NCBI RefSeq assembly: GCF_024436035.1 | Contig: NZ_JANFNG010000012.1 | Span: 124,001 to 188,000 of the forward strand | DNA length: 64,000 nt | Origin: Streptomyces humicola | Lineage (GTDB): Bacteria > Actinomycetota > Actinomycetes > Streptomycetales > Streptomycetaceae | Direction: 5' to 3' | Part shown: positions 51,616-60,136 of the stretch, in pieces | Layout: each line of letters opens with the position of its first letter | How positions within the stretch are numbered: the first letter of the stretch is position 1 | The notes under the pieces: generated by a model | The model's input: only the letters and a program-made list of their open reading frames with translations | The model's database searches: none | What the model was told of the DNA's origin: nothing | Position numbers and translations under genes: made by a program

Positions 51616-52665
51616 GTGCTCACGGCCGAACCACCCTCGCGCACGGCGACACCGTCCCCGCCTCAAGTCCCCGTCGTACGACGGATGTTGCTGCTCCTCG
51701 CCGGAGTCTGCGGGCTCGTTGTCTGCGCCGCGCTGAGCCTTGCGCTCGGCGCACGGGCGGTTTCGCTGCCGTCGGTCCTCGATGCACTCTTCGGCATCGG
51801 CCACGGTCCCGACGCGGCAGTCGTCACCGGGCTGCGGCTGCCGCGTACCGCGGTCGGTCTCGTCGTCGGCGCCGCCCTAGGCGTGGCCGGAGCGGTCGCC
51901 CAGGGCATCACGCGCAACCCGCTCGCCTCGCCGACCACCCTCGGTGTCAACGCCGGTGCGGGCCTCGCCGTCGTCACCGCCATCTACGTGCTGCACTTGA
52001 CCCGACCCGTCGAGTACGTCTGGTTCGCCTGCGCGGGCGCGGCGCTCGCCGCGCTCGCCGCCCTCTCCATGGGGAGGGGGTCGTGGGGAGGCAGGAGCGA
52101 CCTCGACCCCGTACGGCTCGCGCTCGGCGGCACCGTGCTCGCCGCGGTCCTCACCTCCTGGACCTCGGCGGTGATGCTGCTCGACCAACGCACCCTGGAC
52201 GAAGCGCGTTTCTGGCTCGCCGGCTCGATCGAGGGGCGCGGTTTCGACGTCCTGCTGCCGATGCTGCCATTCATCGGCACCGGACTCGTCCTCGCCTTCG
52301 CCGTCTCCCCCGCGCTCAACGCCCTTGCGCTCGGCGACGAGACGGCGCAGGCGCTCGGCGTGCCCGTCGCTCGGGTCCGCACCGCGGGAGCGGTCGCCGT
52401 GGTGCTGCTCGCCGCCGGCGCGGTCGCCGTCGCCGGGCCGGTGTCGTTCGTCGGGCTCGCCGCCCCGCATCTGGTGCGGCTCGGGCTCGGCGCCGACCAC
52501 CGCCGGCTGGTGCCCGGCTGTCTCGTCGCCGGACCGCTGCTGCTGCTCGGCGCCGACGTGCTGGGCCGGGTCGTGATCCGGCCGTCGGAGCTCGAAGTCG
52601 GCATCGTCACCGCGTTCCTCGGCTCGCCGCTGCTCGCGCTCCTCGCCCGGAAGGCGGCCCGATGA
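51616..52665 (+). CDS. ferric-siderophore ABC permease 1 (FecCD family)
   Basis: 349 residues and about nine membrane helices. FecCD signatures are LRLPRTAVGLVVGAALGVAG, AVAQGITRNPLASPTTLGVN, FWLAGSIEGRGFD, ALGDETAQALGVPVARVRTA and VSFVGLAAPHLVRLGLGADH. It forms one half of the inner-membrane channel that imports the ferric siderophore. GTG start with no ribosome site, in keeping with a leaderless transcript from the promoter that carries the iron box. Its stop overlaps the next permease (ATGA). Confidence 0.94.
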   Translation: MLTAEPPSRTATPSPPQVPVVRRMLLLLAGVCGLVVCAALSLALGARAVSLPSVLDALFGIGHGPDAAVVTGLRLPRTAVGLVVGAALGVAGAVAQGITRNPLASPTTLGVNAGAGLAVVTAIYVLHLTRPVEYVWFACAGAALAALAALSMGRGSWGGRSDLDPVRLALGGTVLAAVLTSWTSAVMLLDQRTLDEARFWLAGSIEGRGFDVLLPMLPFIGTGLVLAFAVSPALNALALGDETAQALGVPVARVRTAGAVAVVLLAAGAVAVAGPVSFVGLAAPHLVRLGLGADHRRLVPGCLVAGPLLLLGADVLGRVVIRPSELEVGIVTAFLGSPLLALLARKAAR

Positions 52666-53696
52666 GCGGCCGGGCCGCCGGCCGGCGCAGGACGCAGGTG
52701 CTGTGCGCGGTGGCCGCCGCCGTCCTCCTCGCCCTCGCCACCGCCGGACTTGCGATCGGCGAGTATCCGATGTCCCCGCTCGCTGCGCTCCGCAGCCTGG
52801 CCGGGCTCGGCAACGCCGGTGACGTGCTCGTGGTCCAGCAGTTCCGCGCACCCCGGGCGGCCGCCGCGATCGTCGCGGGCGCCGGGCTCGCGGTGGCCGG
52901 AGCGCTGCTGCAGCGCCTCGCCCGCAACCCCCTCGCCTCGCCCGACGTCGTCGGGGTCACCGGCGGCGCCTCCTTCGGTGCGGTCGCCGTGCTCGCCACC
53001 GGGGCCGCCCAGCCGCTGATCCCGGTGGCCGCGCTCGGCGGCGGGCTCTTCGCCTCCCTGCTGCTCGGGCTGCTCGCCTGGCGCTCGGGCTTGTCGGTCA
53101 CGCGTCTGGTCCTGGTCGGACTCGCCGTGCAGGCCGGGCTCGCCGCCGCCGTCAACTTCATGGTCGTCACCTTCCCGACGGAGCTGGCCGACTCCGCGGT
53201 GCAATGGACCACCGGTTCGCTGTACGGGAGGACGTGGGCCGAGGTCTCCGTGGCCGGGGGAGCGGTCGCCGTGGCGCTCGCCGCCGCATTCCTCCTGCAT
53301 CGGCGCCTCGCCGTACTCGACCTCGGCGACGACTCCGCCGGCGGCCTCGGGCTGCGCCCCTCCGCAGCCCGCCTCCAACTCCTGCTCGTCGCCGTGGCAC
53401 TGGCGTCGCTCGCCGCCGCCATCACCGGACCGGTCGGCTTCGTCGCGCTGGCCGTGCCGCACCTCGTCCGCCACCTCGCAGGGCCGCCGACCCCTGGCAT
53501 GCTCGCGCTGTCCGCGCTCACCGGTGCCGTGCTGCTCACCGGTTCCGATCTGGTCGTGCAGCACCTGCTGCCGGTGCCGGGGCTTCCGGTGGGAGTCGTC
53601 ACGGCGACGCTCGGCGCGCCCTGGCTGCTGGTGTTGATGATCCGTCAGAGCAACTTGCCGTACCGGCACCGAACCAGCCGCAGGAGCACCGCATGA
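52662..53696 (+). CDS. ferric-siderophore ABC permease 2 (FecCD family)
   Basis: 344 residues, about nine helices. FecCD motifs: QQFRAPRAAAAIVAGAGLAV, ALLQRLARNPLASPDVVGVT, QWTTGSLYGRTWAEV, GDDSAGGLGLRPSAARLQLL and ITGPVGFVALAVPHLVRHLA. It pairs with permease 1 as the heterodimeric channel, as in FepD/FepG. Start and stop both overlap neighbouring genes by four bases, so translation is coupled throughout. Confidence 0.94.
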   Translation: MSGRAAGRRRTQVLCAVAAAVLLALATAGLAIGEYPMSPLAALRSLAGLGNAGDVLVVQQFRAPRAAAAIVAGAGLAVAGALLQRLARNPLASPDVVGVTGGASFGAVAVLATGAAQPLIPVAALGGGLFASLLLGLLAWRSGLSVTRLVLVGLAVQAGLAAAVNFMVVTFPTELADSAVQWTTGSLYGRTWAEVSVAGGAVAVALAAAFLLHRRLAVLDLGDDSAGGLGLRPSAARLQLLLVAVALASLAAAITGPVGFVALAVPHLVRHLAGPPTPGMLALSALTGAVLLTGSDLVVQHLLPVPGLPVGVVTATLGAPWLLVLMIRQSNLPYRHRTSRRSTA

Positions 53697-54511
53697 GCAC
53701 GACAGCCGACAACCAGCTGGCAGCGCACGGGCTCCAGTTGCGCTACGGGAGCCGGATCGTCGTCGACGGCCTCGACCTGGCCCTGCCCGGCGGCGCCGTC
53801 ACCGCGATCGTCGGCCCCAACGCCTGCGGCAAGTCCACCCTGCTGCGCGGTCTGACACGGCTACTCGACCCGTCCGAGGGAACGGTCACTCTCGACGGCG
53901 CCGACATCCACCGGATGCCCGCACGTGCCCTCGCCCGGCGCCTCGGTCTGCTCCCGCAGTCCCCCGTCACCCCGGAGGCGATCACCGTCGAGGCCCTCGT
54001 CCGCCTCGGCCGCCACCCCCACCAGCGGCTGCTCAGCCCCTGGTCGGCGACGGACCAGGCGGCCGTGGAGGAGGCACTCGCCCGCACTGGCACCGACCGG
54101 CTGCGCGACCAGCCCGTCGACCGGCTCTCCGGCGGCCAGCGCCAGCGCGCCTGGATCGCCCTAGCCCTCGCCCAGCAGACCGAGCTGCTGCTGCTCGACG
54201 AGCCGACCACCTTCCTCGACCTGCGTCATCAGCTCGACGTGCTCGACCTGGTCACCGAACTGCACGAACAGGCCGGCCGCACCGTCGTCATGGTGCTGCA
54301 CGACCTCGGACAGGCGGCCCGTTACGCCGACCACCTCGTGGTGCTCGACGGCGGCCGGCTCGCGGCCGCCGGACCTCCCGGCGACGTGCTCGACGCCGGA
54401 CTCGTCGAATCCGTCTTCAAGGTGCCCTGCCAAGTGGTGCCCGACCCCGAGACCGGCACCCCGCTGGTCATCCCGCGGGCCCGCGCCCGCCGCGCCGCCG
54501 CGCGCGCCTGA
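53693..54511 (+). CDS. ferric-siderophore ABC transporter ATPase (FepC-like)
   Basis: 272 residues with Walker A IVGPNACGKSTLL (residues 40-51), Q-loop LGLLPQSP, the ABC signature RLSGGQRQRAWIALALAQQ, Walker B LLLLDEPTTFLDL and the switch His in VLHDLGQAARYADH. This is the FecE/FepC subclass, which powers uptake of ferric siderophores through the two permeases encoded just upstream. The ATG overlaps the permease 2 stop. Confidence 0.95.
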   Translation: MSTTADNQLAAHGLQLRYGSRIVVDGLDLALPGGAVTAIVGPNACGKSTLLRGLTRLLDPSEGTVTLDGADIHRMPARALARRLGLLPQSPVTPEAITVEALVRLGRHPHQRLLSPWSATDQAAVEEALARTGTDRLRDQPVDRLSGGQRQRAWIALALAQQTELLLLDEPTTFLDLRHQLDVLDLVTELHEQAGRTVVMVLHDLGQAARYADHLVVLDGGRLAAAGPPGDVLDAGLVESVFKVPCQVVPDPETGTPLVIPRARARRAAARA

Positions 54512-54565
54512 TCCCCACCCCCCGAAAGAAACCTCCGTAAGAGAACGCCGAGAGAAAGCCACCCG

Positions 54566-55561
54566 ATGGTTCTGCGTCACACCGCACTGCGCATCCGGCG
54601 CGCGACCGCCGTCCTCCTCGCAACCGCCGTCTCCGCCACCCTGCTCGCCGCGTGCGGCAGCACCGACGGCGCATCCTCCGCCGACGCCGCACCCGGCTCC
54701 GGCTTCCCGGTCACCATCCGGCACGCCATCGGCAGCACCACCATCAAAAGCAGACCGCAGCGTGTCATCGCCCTCGACACCGGAGAGCTCGACGACGTCA
54801 CCGCGCTCGGCATCACCCCCGTCGGCGCCGTCGCCCCGCACATGAAGACCGAGGGCGGATTCCCCACCTACCTGAAGAACGAGGTGAAGGGCACCAAGGA
54901 CGTCGGCCCCATGATGGAGCCCAACCTGGAGCTGATCGCCTCGCTCCACCCCGACCTGATCATCTCCTCCAAGGTCCGGCACGAGAAGATCTACAACGAG
55001 CTCGACGCGATCGCCCCGACCGTCTTCGCCGAGACCACCGGCGAACCGTGGAAGGCCAACTTCCGCCTCTACGCCAAGGCGCTCGGCCGCGAGCACCAGG
55101 CCGACCAGCTGGTCGCCGGCTACGAGAAGCGGGCGCACGAACTCGGCGCGGAGATCAGGAAGAAGTACGGCGGCACCATGCCCACCGCCTCCGTAGTCCG
55201 CTTCAACAACGGCCCCACCCGCCTCTACCAGAAGGCGTCCTTCAGCGGCACCGTGCTCAGCGACATAGGCCTACGACGACCGCCCTCGCAGAACGTCGAC
55301 GACTCGATGACGAACGTCAGCCCGGAGGAGATCGACAAGGCCGACGCCGACCTCGTCTTCGTCACCGTCGCCGACGTCAAGGACGCGTCCGAGCAGCAGC
55401 AGGAGGAGTCCAATCCGGTCTGGCGCGGCATGAGCGCCGTGAAGAACCACAAGGTCTTCGACGTGCCCGACGAGACGTGGATGTCCGGCATCGGCGTCCA
55501 GGCGGCAGACGGGATGCTCGCCGACGTGGCCAGGGCGGCGGACGTGCCGCTGCCGCACTGA
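54566..55561 (+). CDS. ferric-siderophore-binding lipoprotein (FepB/FhuD-like)
   Basis: 331 residues with a lipoprotein signal and lipobox LLAAC (Cys 30). The fold markers of the periplasmic-binding-protein family 2 are RPQRVIALDTGELDDVTALG, KDVGPMMEPNLELIASLHPD, LIISSKVRHEKIYNELDAIA and a closing DVPDETWMSGIGVQAADGML. It binds the iron-loaded siderophore at the membrane surface and hands it to the permeases. Of the binding proteins I know, the set around it matches carboxylate siderophores. It begins 55 bp after the ATPase stop. Confidence 0.93.
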   Translation: MVLRHTALRIRRATAVLLATAVSATLLAACGSTDGASSADAAPGSGFPVTIRHAIGSTTIKSRPQRVIALDTGELDDVTALGITPVGAVAPHMKTEGGFPTYLKNEVKGTKDVGPMMEPNLELIASLHPDLIISSKVRHEKIYNELDAIAPTVFAETTGEPWKANFRLYAKALGREHQADQLVAGYEKRAHELGAEIRKKYGGTMPTASVVRFNNGPTRLYQKASFSGTVLSDIGLRRPPSQNVDDSMTNVSPEEIDKADADLVFVTVADVKDASEQQQEESNPVWRGMSAVKNHKVFDVPDETWMSGIGVQAADGMLADVARAADVPLPH

Positions 55562-55617
55562 CCGCCCTCCACACCGATATCAACCCCTCACCCTCCTGAC
55601 CGCAAAGGGGCTTGCCC

Positions 55618-56808
55618 GTGCGCCTCTACCTGCTCGCCCTCAACCCGACCGACTCCGTCACCGAAGGATTCCTGCCCGCCGCCGGCCGCCTCGGCCTCGA
55701 CGTCACCGTCCTCACCCACGACGCGCAACCGCACCGCGGCTGCGGAGCCGAGGTGGTCGAATGCGACGTCCGCGACCTGCGCGAGGTGATCGGCGAGATC
55801 TCCCGCCGCCCTGCGCCCGACGCGGTGTTCAGCAACAGCGACCACCTGCAGACTCAGACCGCCCTCGCCGCCGAGTACTTCGGGCTGCCCGGCAAGGACT
55901 GGAGGGCCGCACTGCGCACCAAGAACAAGGCGCAGCTGCGCCGCCACCTCGCGGCCTGCGGCGCCGACACGGTGTGGTCGGCGGAGCTCGCCCCCGGCGA
56001 GGACACCGCCCGGCTGCTCGCCCTCGACGTGCCCTATCCCTGCGTGGTCAAACCGCGCGAGGGCGTGGCCAGCGAGGACGTCGTGCTCGTCGCGGACGGC
56101 ACCGAACTCCGGCTGCGCTGCAAGGAGATCAGGCAGCGGCGCGAAGGGGCGCCACTGGTGGTGGAGGAGTTCCTCCAGGGCGAGCTCCACACCCTGGAAA
56201 CGCTCGGCGACGGCAGCTGGCGCCATATGCTCGGCGGCTTCCGTACCGAGCTGTCACCACCCCCGTACTTCATCGAGGAACGCCTCACCTTCGTGCCCGA
56301 ACCCGAGCTCCCGCACCCCGCCGTCGGCCAGGTGCTGCGGCAACTTGACGCGCTCGGCGTCGGTTTCGGCGCCTGCCACACCGAGTTCGTCGTCCACGAC
56401 GGCCGCGCGCGCATCATCGAGGTCAACTACCGTGCCATCGGCGACCACTGCGACCTGTTGCTCGCCCGGCTCCTCGGCATCCCGCTCTTCGAGCACGTCC
56501 TGCGCACCCACCTGGGCGAGCCCCTGCCCGCCGAGCTCGGCGCGCGCACCGACGGCAGGGCGCGCCTGGAGTACCCGTACGCCGACCGTGCGGGAACGCT
56601 CACGTCGGCTCCGCAGCGCCGTGATCTGACGGTCGACGGTGTCGAGTTGACCTACCGGCCGCTGAGGCCGGTCGGCGAGCGGCACGAGCTGCACCACACC
56701 AACCGCGACTATCTCGGGGTGCTGCGTGCCACCGGCCGCGACCAGGACGCGATCGACCGCGCGGTCGAGGGGTTCCTGGCTGCTGAGCGCTGGGAGATCA
56801 CGCCGTGA
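55618..56808 (+). CDS. ATP-grasp ligase of the siderophore operon (PvsA-like position)
   Basis: GTG at 55618 is chosen because AAAGGGG lies seven bases upstream; a TTG six bases earlier is possible. 396 residues with the ATP-grasp layout: substrate-binding N-terminal domain, NKAQLRRHLAACGADTV (central domain start), PYPCVVKPREGVASEDVVLV (nucleotide Lys), PLVVEEFLQGELHTLETLGD and the metal-binding RARIIEVNYRAIGDHCDLLL. Such enzymes join a carboxylate to an amine through an acyl phosphate. In vibrioferrin operons an enzyme of this class, PvsA, occupies the same place and is thought to act on the alanine part; the same role here is inferred. It overlaps the next gene by four bases. Confidence 0.85.
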   Translation: MRLYLLALNPTDSVTEGFLPAAGRLGLDVTVLTHDAQPHRGCGAEVVECDVRDLREVIGEISRRPAPDAVFSNSDHLQTQTALAAEYFGLPGKDWRAALRTKNKAQLRRHLAACGADTVWSAELAPGEDTARLLALDVPYPCVVKPREGVASEDVVLVADGTELRLRCKEIRQRREGAPLVVEEFLQGELHTLETLGDGSWRHMLGGFRTELSPPPYFIEERLTFVPEPELPHPAVGQVLRQLDALGVGFGACHTEFVVHDGRARIIEVNYRAIGDHCDLLLARLLGIPLFEHVLRTHLGEPLPAELGARTDGRARLEYPYADRAGTLTSAPQRRDLTVDGVELTYRPLRPVGERHELHHTNRDYLGVLRATGRDQDAIDRAVEGFLAAERWEITP

Positions 56809-58550
56809 GCGCCGAGCAGGAGCTGGTGCTGCGGGTGCTGGGCGCGTTGCTGCGCGAGGACGTCGTCGGACTGCGCAGCCGGACCACGCCGGAGCAGAGG
56901 CCGGACGGGCTGTGGCTGCGGCTCGCGGAAGGCGGGGGTGGGGCCCTGCTGCTGCCGGTGACCGAGGACGGCTTCCAGGCCGCGTACACCGCGCGGCTCC
57001 CGCTGCTGCGCCGCGAGCCCGCCGCCACCACCCTCACCACCTGCGACGACGTCCTCGACGCCCTGCGCGAGCACGCACCACCGCAGGACCGGCCAGGCTT
57101 CGCCGCCTTCGCCGAGGAGTGCCGCCAGACGCTGGCGACGATGCGGCTTCACGACCGGACCCGTGACGAGGTGCTCGTGCGGCTCGCCACCGCCTACGGG
57201 AGCGACACCTCCGCCTGGCGCGGCCACTGCGGCAGCCTCGCCCACGACGCGCTCGCCGCCCGCCTCGACCACCCCGTCTACCCCACGGCACGCGGCCGCA
57301 CCGGGCTGGTCCCGGAGCAACTGCGCTGCTACGCCCCGGAGTTCCACCCTCGCTACCGGCCGCGCTGGATCACCCTTCCCCGCCGGGCCGTGACCACGGC
57401 CGGTCAGTTCCCCGCCTGGTGGCCGCGGCCCGACGGCGAACGCTTCGCACTGCCCGTCCACCCGCTCACCGGTGACCGCGAGCTGGGGGAGGCACTGCGC
57501 GAAGCCGGACTCTACGGCCAGGACCGCCCCTGCGAGCAGCCGCACCTCGACCTCGTCCCTACCCTGTCGATGCGCACCGGCGCGCTCGCGGACGACCCGT
57601 GCGTCCACCTCAAACTGCCGCTCGCCACCGCCACCCTCGGGCTGCGGAACCGCCGCAGCATCAAACCCGGCACGCTCGTCGACGGCGCCGCATGTCACCG
57701 GCTGCTGGCAGCGGTCATCGACCGGGAGCCGCGGTTCAAGGGCAGCGTGCTGCTCGCCGACGAGACCACCTACGCCCACGCCGGCCACGAACTGCTCGCC
57801 GTGCTGCTGCGCGCCTTTCCGCCCGGTCTGGAGGAGTCCGCGATCGTCCCGATGGCCGCACTGCTCGCCCGGGCTCCGGACGGCCTGCTCGTCATCGACC
57901 ACCTCGCCGACCGCTTCTACGGCGGTGATCCGCTCGCCCTCCTCGATGCCGTCCTCACCCTGCTCTTCGACTGGCAGACGACGCTCTTCGGCTACGGCAT
58001 CGCCCTCGAATCCCACCAGCAGAACATCCAGCTCGCCTTCGACACCGTGACATCGGCCTCCCCCAGCCTTCGGCGGGAGGTGCCCTCTGCCGCGGCGGGG
58101 GGCGTACGCCTGGTACTCAAGGACAACGACGGTCCGCGGATCAACGCACGACGGCTGCACGAGCGGCTCGGCGAACCTACCCCCGACGGTGTGGAGTTCG
58201 ACGACGCCCGCATCTTCACCGAGGGCGACGCCCCGCTCGCTGACCTGTTCACCACCATCACCCTCCATCTGTGCGCCGGCGCGTACGCCTTCGGGCTCGA
58301 CCGGCACGGCCGGGCCCCGCTCGCCTCGGGTCTGCGCCTGGTACGGGAACGGCTCACCGAGGCCGTCGAACGGCTCGATCCGCAGCCGCGCGACGTGTTG
58401 CGCGAACGAGTGCTCGACGCCGAACGACTGCCCGTCAAGGCCATGGTGAGCGCCGGCTCCCTGCTCACCAAGGAGCGCTCCGGCGCGGCCGACATCAACA
58501 AGCACTACACGAACGGGCCCAACTACCTGCGGCCAGGCGGGGCGTCATGA
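56805..58550 (+). CDS. NIS siderophore synthetase 1 (IucA/IucC family)
   Basis: 581 residues. IucA/IucC motifs: LDHPVYPTARGRTGLVPEQL, CYAPEFHPRYRPRW, LPVHPLTGDRELGE, MRTGALADDPCVHLKLPLAT, LGLRNRRSIKPGTL, then the C-terminal FhuF-like part with FGYGIALESHQQNIQLAF and VLKDNDGPRIN. These enzymes adenylate a carboxylate such as citrate or 2-oxoglutarate and join it to an amine or alcohol. It stands where pvsB stands in vibrioferrin operons. Substrate choice cannot be read from sequence alone. Four-base overlaps link it to both neighbours. Confidence 0.92.
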   Translation: MSAEQELVLRVLGALLREDVVGLRSRTTPEQRPDGLWLRLAEGGGGALLLPVTEDGFQAAYTARLPLLRREPAATTLTTCDDVLDALREHAPPQDRPGFAAFAEECRQTLATMRLHDRTRDEVLVRLATAYGSDTSAWRGHCGSLAHDALAARLDHPVYPTARGRTGLVPEQLRCYAPEFHPRYRPRWITLPRRAVTTAGQFPAWWPRPDGERFALPVHPLTGDRELGEALREAGLYGQDRPCEQPHLDLVPTLSMRTGALADDPCVHLKLPLATATLGLRNRRSIKPGTLVDGAACHRLLAAVIDREPRFKGSVLLADETTYAHAGHELLAVLLRAFPPGLEESAIVPMAALLARAPDGLLVIDHLADRFYGGDPLALLDAVLTLLFDWQTTLFGYGIALESHQQNIQLAFDTVTSASPSLRREVPSAAAGGVRLVLKDNDGPRINARRLHERLGEPTPDGVEFDDARIFTEGDAPLADLFTTITLHLCAGAYAFGLDRHGRAPLASGLRLVRERLTEAVERLDPQPRDVLRERVLDAERLPVKAMVSAGSLLTKERSGAADINKHYTNGPNYLRPGGAS

Positions 58551-60136
58551 AGGCGCTCCCGCAGCTCCGTCCCCGCGCCCTGGTCCGCACCCGGGCCACC
58601 ACCGGGCTCGGCCGCCGTCAGGTGCATGTCGTGGCCGCGTGCTACTTCGTCGCGTCCTTCGCGGCCCTCGGCCTGCCGCCCTATCTCACGGTGATCCTGC
58701 CCGAGCTCGGCGACCCGCACGCACACTGGGCCGGGCTGCTCTATGTCGTCCCCACGGTCTTCGCCGCCCTCGGCGCGCCGCTGTGGGGACGCCTCGCCGA
58801 CCGGTTCGGCCGCAAACGGCTCCTGCTGCGCGCCCAACTCGGGCTGACCCTCTCCTTCCTGCTCGCCGGCGCCGCGGACAGCCTCCCCGCCTTCACCGCG
58901 GCGCTCATGCTCCAAGGGCTGCTCGGCGGTACCTTCGCCGCGTCCAACGGGTATCTGGCTGCGGCCCTCGCCGGCCAGCGCCTGTCCTGGGCGCTCACCC
59001 TCATGCAGGGCAGCGCACGGGCGGCGCTGGTCGCCGCGCCCGTCGTCGTCGGCGCGCTCTCGCCGTGGCTCTCGCCACACCGCCAGTACGCGCTGCTCGC
59101 CGTGCTGCCGCTCGCCGCCGCCGGGCTGCTCGCGCTGCTGCCCGAGACACAGGGGACGGCGCCCGGGGACGACACCGTGCACGACGCTGCGCCGGTACCG
59201 CGGTCGAAGCTGCTGACCCTCTACGCCCTGGAGTTCGCGTTCGTCTTCTCGACCGTGATCTCCTATCCGTACCTCATCGAACTGGTGCAGCAGCGCATCC
59301 CCGGGGTCTCCGGCGCCGTCTCCGGGAGCCTCTTCGCCCTGCCGCACCTGTGCTACCTGCTGCTCGCGGCGCCCGCGCACCGCGCGCTGCGCACCCGGCC
59401 GCGCACGGGCATGGTCCTCGGCTTCGCGCTGGTCGCCGCCGGACTCGCGGGGCACGACGTCGCCGGATCGCTGCCTGCCTTCACCGCCGCACGGCTGGTG
59501 CTCGGCGCCGGGATGACGCTCGGCCTCGTCGGCCTGTCGCTGCTCGCCTCCGAAGCGGCGCGCGGACGGCCGCCGGGCCGGATGTTCGGCTCGCTGGAGT
59601 TCGTCTCCAAGGGCGGAGCCGTCCTCGCCGGTCTCGTCGCCGCCGTCGGTGCCGACGCGACAGGGGCTGCCGCTCCGATAGCCGCCGGAGCAGCCGTGGC
59701 CCTCGCGGCCGCGCTCACGCACTCCTCACCCCCGTTCTCACCCCTGTACTCCACCGCATCCGCCGGAGCCGTTGATGCCGAATTCCCCGGCCACCGCCGT
59801 CCACCCCGTCACCCTCCCCACCGCCGACGAAGCCGTCGCGCACACCCTGCTCAACTGCCTGCTGCGCGAGATGTCCGGGCCCGAGCACCAGACCACCGTC
59901 GACGACGGCCATCTGCTGGTGCGCCTGCCACGCCGTGGTGTGCTGCTGCGCGTCGCCCTGCGCCGCACCTCGCTGCTGGGCGCTCACCGCTTCACCGGCC
60001 CGGTGGAGCAGGAAGGAACGCACGGCTGGGCCGAGATCGACTGGCGCCGCCTCGCCGACCATGTGCAGCAGGAGCTCACCCTGCGCACCGGCCGCAGCAA
60101 CGACGAGTTCGCCGGGCAACTCGCCTCCAGCCATGA
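58547..60136 (+). CDS. MFS siderophore exporter, 3' end apparently frameshifted
   Basis: The first 408 residues form a complete 12-helix MFS transporter: VHVVAACYFVASFAALGLPP in helix 1, APLWGRLADRFGRKRLLLRA as the helix 2-3 signature, and RMFGSLEFVSKGGAVLAGLV near the end. After about 59770 the frame does not stop. It runs 362 bases into the next gene as Arg/Pro-rich nonsense to 60136. In another frame, HALLTPVLTPVLHRIRRSR ends with a TGA at 59773 that overlaps the next ATG (TGATG), as expected for this tightly coupled operon. A one-base indel around 59700-59760 is therefore likely, changing only the tail. Position matches pvsC, the vibrioferrin exporter. Confidence 0.82.
   Translation: MKALPQLRPRALVRTRATTGLGRRQVHVVAACYFVASFAALGLPPYLTVILPELGDPHAHWAGLLYVVPTVFAALGAPLWGRLADRFGRKRLLLRAQLGLTLSFLLAGAADSLPAFTAALMLQGLLGGTFAASNGYLAAALAGQRLSWALTLMQGSARAALVAAPVVVGALSPWLSPHRQYALLAVLPLAAAGLLALLPETQGTAPGDDTVHDAAPVPRSKLLTLYALEFAFVFSTVISYPYLIELVQQRIPGVSGAVSGSLFALPHLCYLLLAAPAHRALRTRPRTGMVLGFALVAAGLAGHDVAGSLPAFTAARLVLGAGMTLGLVGLSLLASEAARGRPPGRMFGSLEFVSKGGAVLAGLVAAVGADATGAAAPIAAGAAVALAAALTHSSPPFSPLYSTASAGAVDAEFPGHRRPPRHPPHRRRSRRAHPAQLPAARDVRARAPDHRRRRPSAGAPATPWCAAARRPAPHLAAGRSPLHRPGGAGRNARLGRDRLAPPRRPCAAGAHPAHRPQQRRVRRATRLQP

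Noticed and set aside
51984-53669. 561-codon minus frame opposite the FecCD permeases
   Set aside because: It is a shadow of the permease genes with low-complexity Arg/Gly composition.
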